Source of the DNA: Limnoglobus roseus
Lineage (GTDB): Bacteria > Planctomycetota > Planctomycetia > Gemmatales > Gemmataceae
Assembly (NCBI RefSeq): GCF_008254045.1
Contig: NZ_CP042425.1
Location: 3,596,001 to 3,660,000 of the forward strand
Direction of reading: 5' to 3'
Length of the DNA: 64,000 bases
Under the pieces are notes generated by a model. That model made no database searches. It was not told where the DNA came from and saw only the letters and a list, made by a program, of their open reading frames with translations. The translations under genes and the position numbers were made by a program. This document shows, piece by piece, positions 1 to 11,237 of this stretch; the first letter of the stretch is position 1; every line of letters begins with the position of its first letter.

Positions 1-10
1 CACCGGCGAC

Positions 11-1498
11 CTATTTCCATCCGAACCGGGCGACCACCGCAAAATGGTCCGACGCATCGCCGGGTAGGACGCGCGTCTCGACGTGCTTCCACGCCTTTGG
101 GCCGAAGACGTAGTCGATGCGAATCTTCTTCTCCGGGAACGTCGGCGGGCCGTCGAACGCGCCCGCGAACTTGTCGCTGTCCTTCACCAGTGTGATCGAC
201 TCTTGTTTGGGCGTCGCGTTGAAGTCGCCGGCCAGCACGCACGGGCGGTCGCCGATGAAGTCGAGCAGTTGCCGGACCTGTGCTTCGTTGTTGCGGTGGT
301 TGAACGAGTCGTTGTGGAGCGAACCGAGCAGGACCGTCTTGCCGTTCACCTCCGCCTCGGCGAACAGTGCCCGGCGGTTGTTGCCGGTGACGTAGAACGG
401 CTGTCGGCCGGCGAGGGAGATGTTCGCGACGGGCGTCAGGGGCGTTCGCGAGAGGATCGCGTTGCCGCCGACCACGCGGTAGAACGGCAGGCCGAAGTTG
501 TAGTTCTCGCCGAAGGCGTAGTGCGGCAGGCCGCACGCGCGGGCCAAGAACTCGACCTGATCCACGTTCGCCGGGCCGCACTCGGTCATCGCTTCCGACA
601 GGAACACCAGGTCCGGCTGCTGCGCGCGAATCGTGAAGGCCATCTTCTTCAACTGGGCTTCGACCTCGGCTTTCGTCGCGAACCGCAGACCGCCGCTGTG
701 GGCGAAGCCCTTCGCGATGTTGTAGGCCACAATGTGGACCTCGTTCGGCGTTGCGTGGGCCGGGCCGAGCTTCACGTTCGGCAGTTGTCCGACGATCGGC
801 GTCTCGCCGGTCGCCAGCACGAGGCCGTTGACGGTGAACAGAGTCAGTCCCACGACCGCCATCAGGACCAGCGCGAGGGCGATACGCTTCAGCCACCGAC
901 CGACGGGGAATGCCTTCGCCGACGGCGTCGGGCCGAACGGCCACTTCCGGCCGAGACGGTGGTAGCCGGGTGCCGCTTTCGTCATCGCTTCCGGCGGCAG
1001 GTGCCGTTCGCACGATTCCAGGAACCGCGTGACGCCGGGGACCAACCGCGAGACGTGGAACGACCGGCCGTCCTGAAACGTGAGCGCGAACCACGAGTTC
1101 ACCGGCGAGTACGCCAGTTCCTTCACCTGCGACCACGACTGCTGGGCCCGCCCCTTCCACGGCGACTTGCAATCAAGGCCCGTCGTCGTCGTGGTGAGTT
1201 GAAAGCGGAACGCTTCCCAGATGAGCAGGAACCCCGCCAGCCCCAGCACGACGGCCGTGACGACCACCGGCATCAGTGTCGCGTTCGACCGCGGCGGGAA
1301 GAAGATCACCCAGAGGCCGAGGATGAGTTCCGCCCCGAAGAACGACAGCACGGCAAAGAACTGCATGAGCTTGCCGTGGCGGAAGATGCTGGTGTCCCCT
1401 TCGACACGGTACGGCGGGGCCGCCCGCGATGTGGCGAACAGCAGCCACACGAAGCCGAAACCGAGCAGGGCGACGAGCGCGAGAACGAGGAGGGGCAT
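11..1498 (-). CDS. Membrane-anchored endonuclease/exonuclease/phosphatase family protein
   Basis: A 495-residue protein whose C-terminal half (about residues 255-495) reads as an endonuclease/exonuclease/phosphatase (EEP) domain: an early Asn in VAYNIAKG, the metal-ligand Glu in FLSEAM, the GDFNATP motif and the terminal SDHFAV motif are all visible. The N-terminal half carries hydrophobic segments near 1-20, 45-65 and 78-95 and another near 210-235, so the EEP domain is probably held outside the membrane or in the periplasm. EEP enzymes hydrolyse phosphodiesters (DNA, phosphoinositide or sphingomyelin head groups); the substrate here cannot be told. It is last in a minus-strand run with the lipoprotein and kinase upstream, though 74 bases with short repeats separate it from the lipoprotein. 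Confidence 0.85.
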   Translation of the reverse strand: MPLLVLALVALLGFGFVWLLFATSRAAPPYRVEGDTSIFRHGKLMQFFAVLSFFGAELILGLWVIFFPPRSNATLMPVVVTAVVLGLAGFLLIWEAFRFQLTTTTTGLDCKSPWKGRAQQSWSQVKELAYSPVNSWFALTFQDGRSFHVSRLVPGVTRFLESCERHLPPEAMTKAAPGYHRLGRKWPFGPTPSAKAFPVGRWLKRIALALVLMAVVGLTLFTVNGLVLATGETPIVGQLPNVKLGPAHATPNEVHIVAYNIAKGFAHSGGLRFATKAEVEAQLKKMAFTIRAQQPDLVFLSEAMTECGPANVDQVEFLARACGLPHYAFGENYNFGLPFYRVVGGNAILSRTPLTPVANISLAGRQPFYVTGNNRRALFAEAEVNGKTVLLGSLHNDSFNHRNNEAQVRQLLDFIGDRPCVLAGDFNATPKQESITLVKDSDKFAGAFDGPPTFPEKKIRIDYVFGPKAWKHVETRVLPGDASDHFAVVARFGWK

Positions 1499-1510
1499 GG
1501 CGAAGCCAAA

Positions 1511-1539
1511 GGAGTCAGGGGACAGGAGTCAGGAGTCAG
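1511..1539. repeat. Short direct repeats of GGAGTCAG
   Basis: Three copies of GGAGTCAG start at 1511, 1525 and 1532 in the gap between the EEP gene and the lipoprotein gene. The last two overlap by one base, giving a 7-base period. Confidence 0.7.
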
Positions 1540-1572
1540 TTTAGCGGCGACGCGGAGCGCGGGACCAACACC

Positions 1573-2058
1573 CTACTCGGCCATGCTGCAACTGACAAAG
1601 ACCTTGTCCGGGACCGACGGCAGAGCCGCGACCAGCGCTTTGCGGGTCATCGGGGCCGGCTGCCGACCCAGACAGCCGTAATGCACGTCAACGGCCGACC
1701 CATTCACTCTGATACTGAACCCTCCGGTGCCCTCAAACAACACCACGCCCCGCAACAAGACATAGACAGGCCCGGTCGGCATCGGACGACCGACCAGTCG
1801 GGCCGCCTCGTCGGCACTGATCTGCTTGACGGCCGTATCGCTGAGCGCGGCCTGGCTCTCCTGCTGAAGGGTGTCGATCACCGGTGCGAATCGATCCTTT
1901 CCGAGCGGCACGAAATCGATCCGATCCGGGGACGGCGAATGCCACGAATCGGCCGTAATGAACGCGCGCTGATCGTTCGAGCCGCTCGGTGAATTTGGTC
2001 CCCCACAACCGACTACCGTGAAGATCAGGAGTATTGAGGATAGGCGGTAGATCGTCAT
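1573..2058 (-). CDS. Small hypothetical lipoprotein
   Basis: A 161-residue protein with an N-terminal hydrophobic stretch ending in a lipobox-like VVGC around residues 15-18, so it is probably exported and lipid-anchored at Cys18. The mature part has no domain I recognise; four further Cys residues (in YGCLG and FVSCS near the C-terminus among them) could form disulfides. It begins 24 bases after the stop of the upstream kinase gene on the same strand, which suggests cotranscription. No function is assigned. Confidence 0.7.
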   Translation of the reverse strand: MTIYRLSSILLIFTVVGCGGPNSPSGSNDQRAFITADSWHSPSPDRIDFVPLGKDRFAPVIDTLQQESQAALSDTAVKQISADEAARLVGRPMPTGPVYVLLRGVVLFEGTGGFSIRVNGSAVDVHYGCLGRQPAPMTRKALVAALPSVPDKVFVSCSMAE

Positions 2059-2082
2059 TCTGCCTCCGATTGCTTCTCGCCG

Positions 2083-3846
<1,764 letters not shown>

Positions 3847-3912
3847 TCGCGGCCCCGCACGTCCACGAGTATGATACCGCCGCGAACCCCTTCCGCACGC
3901 GAGTGATCGGGC

Positions 3913-5430
3913 ATGGAACCGGCGTCACACAATCCCGACCGGACGCTGGAACAGACCCCGCCGTCGCCCGATACCACGCTCGCCCAGACCGAACCGTCGG
4001 CTTTCGCGACTGTCCCGCCGCCGGCCCGCGCGGTCGTGTCGGGCTTCGTCCTGGGGGACGAACTCGGCCGCGGTGGTATGGGTGTCGTCTACAAGGCGGT
4101 GCAGAGCGGATTGAACCGGACGGTTGCCCTGAAGATGGTCCTGAGCGGGGCCTACGCCGGCCGGGCGGAAGTCGCTCGGTTCCTCGGCGAAGCCGAGGCG
4201 GTCGCGGCGATTCGGCACCCCCACGTCATTCAGGTGTACGAGGTCGGCGAAAACGACGGGCGGCCGTTCTTCGCGATGGAATTCCTGATCGGCGGGTCGC
4301 TCGCTCGGCGGCTGAAAGATGGCGGGCCGATGCCGCCCCACGCCGCGGCCGAGTTGCTGGCGAAAATAGCCGACGGCGTCGAGGCCGCCCACGGGTTGGG
4401 CATCGTCCACCGCGACCTGAAGCCGGACAACATCCTGTTCGACGCGGCCGACGTGCCGAAGGTGGTGGACTTCGGCCTCGCGAAGCGTGGCACCACCGAC
4501 TTGACCGCGACCGGGGCGATCATGGGCACGCCCTCGTACATGGCCCCGGAGCAGGCGGCCGGGCAAACCAAATTCGTCGGCCCGGCGGTGGACGTGTACG
4601 CCCTCGGCGTGATCCTCTTCGAGTGCCTGACCGGCCGCGTGCCGTTCGTCGGCAAGGACGTGTTGGCACTGTTGGAGAAGATCCGCGAAGAGTCCCCGCC
4701 GCGGGTGCGGGCGTTTGCGCCGGCGGTGCCGCGAGACCTGGAAACGGTGGTGGCGAAGTGCCTGGCCAAGAACCCGCAGGAGCGGTACCCGACGGCCGGG
4801 GCACTGGCGGCCGACCTCCGTCGGCACTTGGCCGGCGAACGCCCGCTAGCATCCGTCCGCGGAAGCAGCATGGGCGGGGTGTGGGCGGCCCTCGACCGCG
4901 GCCGGCACGCCGCCGAGTTCGCCGCGTACTCGACGCTGTTCCTGTGGCTGGCCGTGCTGATGGTGTGCGCCGACTGCGCGATGGGCCTGTGGATGAACGG
5001 CGTCGTGCCGCAGGCGGTCGGGGTGTCGTGCTCGCTGGTGCGGGTGTTCGGCGTTCCCATTGTCGTCTACCGTTACGCCGGGCGGGCGGTGGGGTCGGCC
5101 AGTTCCCGGTTCCTCGTGGCCCTGTGGGCGGGGTACCTGGTCGGCTGCGTCGTGGTCGGACTGGTGGACACGATCATCTTGCGGCAGGGCGAACCGTCGT
5201 ACCACGACTACGTGCAATTCACCCTGATGGCCGGCGTGGCATTCGTCGCCCTCGGCCCGCAGTATTGGGGCTGGTGCTACGCCTTCGGGGCCGGCTTCCT
5301 ACTGCTGCCCTTCGCGATGACGGCATGTCCGATGGCGTCCGCGTTCCTGTTCGCGCTGATGTGGGGCGTCTCGCTCGTGACGATCTCGGCCCACCTGCGG
5401 CGGCTTTCCCGGCTGGCCGCCGCGGGGTGA
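3913..5430 (+). CDS. Ser/Thr protein kinase with membrane C-terminus (kinase 2)
   Basis: A 505-residue Hanks-type kinase. The Gly-rich loop GRGGMGVV lies at 52-59, the catalytic Lys at 74, HRDLKPDN at 166-173, DFG at 187-189 and GTPSYMAPE at 205-213. A polar N-terminal leader of about 45 residues, rich in Pro and Thr, precedes the domain. After about residue 330 there are four to five hydrophobic segments, so the C-terminal third is a polytopic membrane domain like that of the divergently transcribed kinase 1. The two are probably old paralogs: both have the same order of kinase then membrane region. The usual catalytic-loop spacing is kept here, unlike kinase 1. The target is unknown. Confidence 0.93.
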   Translation: MEPASHNPDRTLEQTPPSPDTTLAQTEPSAFATVPPPARAVVSGFVLGDELGRGGMGVVYKAVQSGLNRTVALKMVLSGAYAGRAEVARFLGEAEAVAAIRHPHVIQVYEVGENDGRPFFAMEFLIGGSLARRLKDGGPMPPHAAAELLAKIADGVEAAHGLGIVHRDLKPDNILFDAADVPKVVDFGLAKRGTTDLTATGAIMGTPSYMAPEQAAGQTKFVGPAVDVYALGVILFECLTGRVPFVGKDVLALLEKIREESPPRVRAFAPAVPRDLETVVAKCLAKNPQERYPTAGALAADLRRHLAGERPLASVRGSSMGGVWAALDRGRHAAEFAAYSTLFLWLAVLMVCADCAMGLWMNGVVPQAVGVSCSLVRVFGVPIVVYRYAGRAVGSASSRFLVALWAGYLVGCVVVGLVDTIILRQGEPSYHDYVQFTLMAGVAFVALGPQYWGWCYAFGAGFLLLPFAMTACPMASAFLFALMWGVSLVTISAHLRRLSRLAAAG

Positions 5431-5455
5431 ATCGGCCTCTCGTTGACCTGCGTCG

Positions 5456-5977
5456 TCAATCCGGCGTATGCGGGAACTCGACCGAGAGCGATTCTCCGCA
5501 GGCCGTCGTAAGGGCGGCCGCTGCACGGGACCGGCTTTCGGGCAGTAGCGGTAGCTGAAACGTGATGGTCATATGCCCCGCGTGAACTCGCTCCGTTACG
5601 ACAACTTCGCCCAGCGGTTCGTCCAGCACGAGCGACAGCGTGCCCGTGCGAATCGTCGAACGGCTTCCTGTAAGCCCGGCACCGACGCGACCCCAGATCG
5701 ACCGAGCTGGGTGGTACAGCCGCAGGTAGGGCAAGAGAGCCCGAAAGACGTACTGCACTTCTCGATGAGGGCACGGAATCATCTCGTACCAGGTGATCCC
5801 GCACCGATAACCCATGCGGGCTGCGACGAGACTCGGCGTCGGGTCGGTTTCGATCACCATCAGGTCCGCCCCGTCGCGGATCGACATGAGGAGGATCATG
5901 GCCACCAGCCGCGGGTGCGTTGGGTCCCGCTCATCGGCGAGGATGCGTCGAAAATCGAATACTCGCTCGCTCGCCAT
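5456..5977 (-). CDS. Hypothetical protein, possibly related to a GspE/PilB N-terminal region
   Basis: A 173-residue soluble protein I do not firmly recognise. The segment LVAMILLMSIRDGADLMVIE near residues 24-43 and the later GTLSLV...GHMTITF pattern loosely resemble the N1E region of type II/IV secretion ATPases, where a helix is followed by an ASDIHIE-like strand, but no ATPase domain follows. It starts 9 bases after the stop of the DUF2760 gene on the same strand and is probably translated from the same mRNA. It is convergent with kinase 2. The secretion link is only a guess. Confidence 0.6.
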   Translation of the reverse strand: MASERVFDFRRILADERDPTHPRLVAMILLMSIRDGADLMVIETDPTPSLVAARMGYRCGITWYEMIPCPHREVQYVFRALLPYLRLYHPARSIWGRVGAGLTGSRSTIRTGTLSLVLDEPLGEVVVTERVHAGHMTITFQLPLLPESRSRAAAALTTACGESLSVEFPHTPD

Positions 5978-5986
5978 TCTTCTCCC

Positions 5987-6646
5987 TTACGCCAGTTGCA
6001 CTTCAGCCGGTTGCACCACGAAGGCGTCCTGGCCGGCCGGCAGCGGGGAGAGCTTCAACTCGCGGACGCGCCAGCCGGGGTGCTGCACTTCGCCGGTGTA
6101 CGGCGGCTGACCGGTCACGTTGCCGAGGACGCGGATGGCCGACGGGTCGAAGCCGGCCGGGACCGTCACCTTGTCGCCCTCCGTGCCGGCGACGATCGGT
6201 TCGAGCGTCAGGTGCTGCTTCAGCACGCCCTGGGCCTTGCGGTGGATGTCCCGCACGGCTTGGCCGACTTGCGCGTCCTGGTAGCCGCCGATGTCTTCCA
6301 GCAAGAAGTCGAGGAGGCGGGCTTCCGATTGCAGGAGCGCGAGCAAGCGGAGCGGTTCGCCGGTCGGCTTCGTGATCGTCGGCTTGGACTTGGCCGTGGA
6401 AGCGGGCGGCGGGGGTGGGGGCGAGGTTGCTGCCGGCGGCGGAGAACTCGGTGCGGGAATCGACTGTGGCGGCAGGCCCATCAGTTCGTTGACTTTGTTC
6501 CCGAAGGTGGGATCGATGTTTGACCGGCCGGCGACGTTAAGCCCCCACGACGCCTTCCCGATGCTACCCGCGCGGGCGATCATCACCACCGTGAACAGGA
6601 AGCCCGCGACTATCAGACCGACCACGAATCCGAGCAGGTATTCCAT
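5987..6646 (-). CDS. DUF2760 domain membrane protein
   Basis: A 219-residue protein with one N-terminal transmembrane helix (about 4-26), a Pro-rich linker (about 62-85) and a C-terminal domain (about 98-219) that matches my memory of DUF2760: the LLALLQSEARLLDFL, LEDIGGY, AVRDIHR, GFDPSAIR and GWRVRELKL stretches are typical. In other bacteria DUF2760 genes are often beside an Hsp70-like gene; here the only Hsp70 is about 16 kb away. The first residues MEYLLGF follow a weak ribosome-binding site. Function unknown. Confidence 0.75.
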   Translation of the reverse strand: MEYLLGFVVGLIVAGFLFTVVMIARAGSIGKASWGLNVAGRSNIDPTFGNKVNELMGLPPQSIPAPSSPPPAATSPPPPPPASTAKSKPTITKPTGEPLRLLALLQSEARLLDFLLEDIGGYQDAQVGQAVRDIHRKAQGVLKQHLTLEPIVAGTEGDKVTVPAGFDPSAIRVLGNVTGQPPYTGEVQHPGWRVRELKLSPLPAGQDAFVVQPAEVQLA

Positions 6647-6825
6647 CGCCGATTCCTTTGTTCAGAGCAACTTTCGCGGAAGGCCGCACGTTGCTGTTGT
6701 ACGGATTACGGTCGCCGCTTGACCTTCGCCGTCCGGCGGTTTACCATCTTCTTACCTACCCCCGCGGGCCGCCCGCCCGCTCTCGCGCCGGCTTCCACGC
6801 GCGTCTGCCTTCGGAGTCTCTCCCC

Positions 6826-9444
6826 ATGCGACGACCTCTCCTCGCGGTCGCGTTCTTGGTCGCGTCGGTCGCGCTCGGCCAACAGCCGCAGAACTTGCTG
6901 CCCCAACCGCGGATCAACTCGATTTTCCCCGTCGGAGCGAAAGCCGGCACCGCGGTCGACGTCACCACGCTCGGCACGGACCTCGACGATGCCACCGGAC
7001 TGCTGTTCTCGCACCCCGGCATCAAGGGCGAACTCGTCGCGCCGCCGGCCGACCCGCCGATGGACGCGAAGAAAAAAGACGCGCCGAAGATGAGTAAGAA
7101 GGCCGCCCCGCCGACGGAGGCGAAGTTCAAGATCAGCGTGGCCGCCGACGTGCCGCCGGGGGCGTACGACGTGCGCGTCGTCAACAAGTGGGGCGTCAGC
7201 AACCCGCGGCTGTTCGTCATCGGCGACAAGCCGGAGGTGAACGAGAAGGAATCGAACAACGACACCGGCGAGGCCCAGAAGGTCGAACTCAACAGCGTCG
7301 TGAACGGCGTCGTCAGCAATCAGGTCGATGTGGATTACACGGCGTTCACGGCGAAGGCCGGGCAGCGGGTGCTGATCCACTGTGCCGCGAGCAGCATCGA
7401 CAGCAAGCTGAAGCCGCTGATCGAAGTCTTCGCCCCGGACGGCAGGAGGATCGCGAACGCCCGCAATTACCAGGACGCCGACGCCCTCGCCGACGTGACG
7501 ATTCCCGCCGACGGCGAGTACCTCGTTCGCCTCACGGAGTTCGCCCACCAGTCCGGCAGTGCCGACCACTTCTACCGGCTGACGATCACGACCGCCCCGT
7601 GGATCGACGCCGTGTTCCCGCCGATGGTCGAACCGGGTAAGGCCACGAGCGTCACCGTGTACGGCCGCAACCTGCCGGGCGGAAAGCCGGTCGCGGGCAT
7701 GATGCTCGACGGCCGGCCGATCGAGTCGATCACCGCGTCCGTCACGCCGCCGATCCAGGCGGGGCAAACGCAGTTTCGCCGACGGATCGACCCGCCGACC
7801 GGATTACAGGACAGCTTCGAGTACCGGCTGCCGGGGTCAAACGCCGTGCCGATCTATCTCGCGGCCGGGCTAATCACGTTGGAGAAGGCGACGGACAACG
7901 ACAAGCCCGAGACGGCCGAGCCGCTCACGGTGCCGTGCGAACTCGCGGGGATGATCGAGAAACGGTACGACCGCGACTGGTACAGTTTCACCGCGAAGAA
8001 GGGCGACGTGTTCATGGTGGAGTTGTTCGCCGACCGCATCGGTTCCGCGATGGACGGGTTCCTGACGATCCGCAACGCGGCCACCAAACAGGACATCGCG
8101 AGCGAAAACACGCTCGACGACGACGTGGAAGCGCTGCACCCGACGAGCTTCTTCAGCCGGAACAGCGACCCGGTTGCGTTCAAGTTCACCGCCCCGGCCG
8201 ACGGCACGTTCCTGATCCTCGTGGGCAGCCGCGATGCGAACGTCAGCTACGGCCCGCGGAGCTTTTACCGGCTGCGGATCAGCCCGGCGAAGCCCGACTT
8301 CCGGGCGGTGGTGATGCCGCGAAATCGCGAAGCCCCGGCCACCGTCACGGCCCGGCCGGACGGCGAGGTCGCGTTCGACGTGTTCGTAGAACGCACCGGC
8401 GGCTTCACCGGCCCCGTCATCGCGACGGCCGAGAGCCTGCCCCCCGGCGTCACGGCTGCGCCCGCGACCATCGGCACGAACCAGAAGTGGGGCACGCTCG
8501 TCCTTTCCGCGGCCGACACGCTCAAGGACACTGAAACCGCGATCAAGGTGAAGGTGTCGGCCACGATCAACGGCCAGACCGTAGCCCGCGATGCCCGCCC
8601 GGCAACAATCACCTGGGGCTTGCCGAACCAGCAGAACGTGCCGACGGTCGCCCGCCTGGATCAGACGCTGGTACTCGCCACCCGCGGCGACAAGTCGCCC
8701 TTCCGCATCAAGGCCGACCTGAGTGCCGCCACGGTGAAGGTGGACGGCAAGGACCAGAAGTTCACCGGCCCCATCGTGGTGAAGGCCGGCGACAAGATCA
8801 CGGTGCCGGTGAAGGTGACGTGGCAGGACAAGGAGCCCCGCGCGGGGGCGGTGAACGTGTTCATGGACGCGACGCAGCAGAACATGAACCAGGCGGCCGT
8901 GAGCGTGAACAACGGCCAGCCGACGCCGACGCCTATCGCGAAGGACAAGACCGAGGGCGCGATCGTCGTGGACGTGCGGAACAACGCCGCCCCCGGCACC
9001 TACGCCATCCCGCTCCGCGGCGAGACGACGGTGAAGTTCGCCAAAGACCCGATGGGCAAGGACAAGAAGGACGTGACCGTCCTCGCGTTCGCCGCCCCGT
9101 TCGAGGTGAAGGTGATCCCGACGACGCTCGGCCGGTTGTCGGCCCAATCGCCGGGCAACCTCAAGCAAGGTATGACCGCCGAGGTGACGGTTCGCATCGA
9201 CCGGCAGTTCGACTTCGACGGCCCGTTCGTGGTGAAGGTGCAACTGCCCAAGGAAGCCGTCGGCGTGACCGTCGAGGACGCGACCATCCCGGCCGGGGCG
9301 AGCGAAGCGAAAGTGAAGCTAACGGCCGCGAAGGACGCGAAGATCGGCGGCCTCAACAACGTCGGCGTAACGGCTGTCGCGAAATGGGACGGCCAGTACG
9401 AGACGAAGCACGAATCGAAGTTTAATCTGAACGTGACGAAATGA
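6826..9444 (+). CDS. Secreted pre-peptidase C-terminal (PPC) domain protein
   Basis: An 872-residue protein. The ATG at 6826 is chosen because it opens a clean signal peptide (MRRPLLAVAFLVASVALG, cleavage likely just before QQPQ); the open frame extends further upstream but without signal-like sequence. The mature protein contains segments such as NDTGEAQKVELNSVV followed by VDYTAFTAKAGQRV, and later KPETAEPLTVPCEL followed by DWYSFTAKKGDVF; these are the pattern of PPC domains, beta-sandwiches used in extracellular adhesion or carbohydrate contact. Such proteins in planctomycetes are often encoded with cytochrome c/WD40 and DUF1501/DUF1549 partners, and here a cytochrome c/WD40 gene lies downstream. 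The stop overlaps the next start by four bases (ATGA). Confidence 0.85.
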   Translation: MRRPLLAVAFLVASVALGQQPQNLLPQPRINSIFPVGAKAGTAVDVTTLGTDLDDATGLLFSHPGIKGELVAPPADPPMDAKKKDAPKMSKKAAPPTEAKFKISVAADVPPGAYDVRVVNKWGVSNPRLFVIGDKPEVNEKESNNDTGEAQKVELNSVVNGVVSNQVDVDYTAFTAKAGQRVLIHCAASSIDSKLKPLIEVFAPDGRRIANARNYQDADALADVTIPADGEYLVRLTEFAHQSGSADHFYRLTITTAPWIDAVFPPMVEPGKATSVTVYGRNLPGGKPVAGMMLDGRPIESITASVTPPIQAGQTQFRRRIDPPTGLQDSFEYRLPGSNAVPIYLAAGLITLEKATDNDKPETAEPLTVPCELAGMIEKRYDRDWYSFTAKKGDVFMVELFADRIGSAMDGFLTIRNAATKQDIASENTLDDDVEALHPTSFFSRNSDPVAFKFTAPADGTFLILVGSRDANVSYGPRSFYRLRISPAKPDFRAVVMPRNREAPATVTARPDGEVAFDVFVERTGGFTGPVIATAESLPPGVTAAPATIGTNQKWGTLVLSAADTLKDTETAIKVKVSATINGQTVARDARPATITWGLPNQQNVPTVARLDQTLVLATRGDKSPFRIKADLSAATVKVDGKDQKFTGPIVVKAGDKITVPVKVTWQDKEPRAGAVNVFMDATQQNMNQAAVSVNNGQPTPTPIAKDKTEGAIVVDVRNNAAPGTYAIPLRGETTVKFAKDPMGKDKKDVTVLAFAAPFEVKVIPTTLGRLSAQSPGNLKQGMTAEVTVRIDRQFDFDGPFVVKVQLPKEAVGVTVEDATIPAGASEAKVKLTAAKDAKIGGLNNVGVTAVAKWDGQYETKHESKFNLNVTK

Positions 9445-9773
9445 CCGACAGCGTAAGACAAGGTGACGCTCTGAACGAGCATCATGTGATCCAACCCACA
9501 GTCCGCCTCGAATCGGTCCGTTTTCGGATTTGTTACGCACTGGTCTGTGGAGCCGTGATGGGATTGCTCGGCGTCTCAGGTCGGGCCACGGCCGAACACT
9601 GGAAGGGGCACGAACTGGAGCAGGTCGATTTGCTCGTGAAATTCCTACAGGAGATAGGGTTGGGTTTTATTGTCACTCTCGTTGTTACGTATCAGATGCT
9701 CCGAGTGGTCCGTCAAGAAGCGACGCCACGGACGCTAACTCTCACTGCAGATACACACCCAATCGGAGAATAG
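9441..9773 (+). CDS. Small membrane protein, unknown
   Basis: A 110-residue protein starting inside the stop codon of the PPC gene (ATGA overlap), so translation is probably coupled. Two hydrophobic segments, near 30-45 and 68-85, suggest two membrane passes with a short charged loop between them. The base composition is lower in GC than the flanking genes. I recognise no family. It ends one base before the start of the cytochrome c/WD40 gene, so all three appear to form one operon. Confidence 0.6.
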   Translation: MTDSVRQGDALNEHHVIQPTVRLESVRFRICYALVCGAVMGLLGVSGRATAEHWKGHELEQVDLLVKFLQEIGLGFIVTLVVTYQMLRVVRQEATPRTLTLTADTHPIGE

Positions 9774-9774
9774 T

Positions 9775-11205
9775 ATGCGATCACTCGCTCTCCTCTTTCT
9801 TCTCCCCGCGGTCGCCGTCGGCCAGGAGAAGAAAGAATCCAAACTCACGCCGATCGCGCCGGCCACGCTGACGCGGAAGGAGCCGATCGACTACGCGAAG
9901 GACGTGCAGCCGATCTTCGCGGCGAAGTGTACCGTCTGCCACTCCGGGTCGGAGCAAAAGGGCAAGTTCGACATCGGCACGTTCCCGGCACTCATGAAGG
10001 GGGGGCGACGCGGCGTCGCCATCATCGCCGGCAAGCCGGCCGAAAGTCCGCTGTACCTCTATTCCAGTCACAACAAGGCCCCGGTGATGCCGCCGAAGGC
10101 GGAGGAGAACGACCTGACGGCGAACGAGGTCGCGGTCTTGAAGCTCTGGATCGAGCAAGGGGCAAAAGGCCCCGCCGGACCGGAAATTAAGGCGCGGCCG
10201 ACGGTCGTGCTGACGCTGCCGCCGGCGCTCGTCAAGCCGGTGCGGGCCGTCGCCATCAGCCCGGAGAAGGCCGACAAGGCCGTCGTCGCGGCCGGCCGCG
10301 GCAACCAGATTCACCTCTTCGACGGCAAGACCGGGGCGTTCAAGTCCACCCTCATCGACCCGACGCTGAAGACCGCTGCCGGCAAGGTCGCGAACTCCGC
10401 GCACATCTCGCTCGTCGAGTCGCTCGCGTACTCGCCGGACGGCAAAACGCTCGCCAGCGGTAGTTTCCAGGAGTTGACGCTGTGGGACGCCGAGAAGGGC
10501 ACGGTGCGTCAGCGCATCGGCGGATTCGCCGACCGCGTCGTGGCCATCGCGTACTCGCCCGATGGCAAGCTCCTTGCCACCGGCGGCGGTGCCCCGACCG
10601 AGGACGGCGAGGTCAAGGTCTTCGACGCCGCCACCGGCAAGCTCGCCTTCGAGGTCAAGAGCGGCCACAGTGACACCGTCTTCGGCGTCTGCTTCTCGCC
10701 GGACGGCAAGTTGCTCGCCACCGGCGGGGCAGACAAGTTCGTGAAGGTGTGGGAAGTGCCGGGCGGCAAGTTCGTGAAGTCGTTCGAGGGGCACACCCAC
10801 CACGTCCTCGACGTGGGTTGGACGGCTGACGGCAAGAAACTCGTCTCGGCTGGGGCGGACAACATTCTCAAGGTGTGGGACTACGAGAAGGGCGAGAAGG
10901 CCCGCGACATCCCGGGCCACAAGCTACAAGTCACGCGGTTGGCGTTCGTGCCGAAAACGCAGACGTTCCTGAGCGTCAGCGGCGACAAGACGGCCGTCCT
11001 GTGGAACGGCGACAACGGCGGCTCGATGCGGAGCTACGCCGGCAGTCAGGACTTCTTGTACGCGGTGGCGACCAACCCGGATGGTAACCTCGTGGCGACC
11101 GGCGGCGAGGAAGGCATCGTGCGGCTGTACAACGGCACGAACGGGCAACTCGTGAAGGCGATGCTGCCGCCCGACGCGGAACCGAAGAAGGACGAGAAGA
11201 AGTAA
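9775..11205 (+). CDS. Planctomycete-type cytochrome c / WD40 repeat protein
   Basis: A 476-residue exported protein: a signal peptide ends near residue 16 (VAVG|QE). Residues 36-135 form a planctomycete cytochrome c domain with the haem-binding motif CTVCH at 52-56 and the family signature GKFDIGTFPALMKGG. From about residue 145 to the end there are WD40-like repeats (DGKTLASGS, DGKLLATGG, DGKLLATGGADKFVKVW and later copies), forming a beta-propeller. The pair haem domain plus propeller is typical of planctomycete secreted proteins of unknown electron-transfer role. It is the last gene of the operon starting at 6826. Confidence 0.92.
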   Translation: MRSLALLFLLPAVAVGQEKKESKLTPIAPATLTRKEPIDYAKDVQPIFAAKCTVCHSGSEQKGKFDIGTFPALMKGGRRGVAIIAGKPAESPLYLYSSHNKAPVMPPKAEENDLTANEVAVLKLWIEQGAKGPAGPEIKARPTVVLTLPPALVKPVRAVAISPEKADKAVVAAGRGNQIHLFDGKTGAFKSTLIDPTLKTAAGKVANSAHISLVESLAYSPDGKTLASGSFQELTLWDAEKGTVRQRIGGFADRVVAIAYSPDGKLLATGGGAPTEDGEVKVFDAATGKLAFEVKSGHSDTVFGVCFSPDGKLLATGGADKFVKVWEVPGGKFVKSFEGHTHHVLDVGWTADGKKLVSAGADNILKVWDYEKGEKARDIPGHKLQVTRLAFVPKTQTFLSVSGDKTAVLWNGDNGGSMRSYAGSQDFLYAVATNPDGNLVATGGEEGIVRLYNGTNGQLVKAMLPPDAEPKKDEKK

Positions 11206-11237
11206 TACACGGGTGCCAGAGGGCACTTCGCGGTCTT

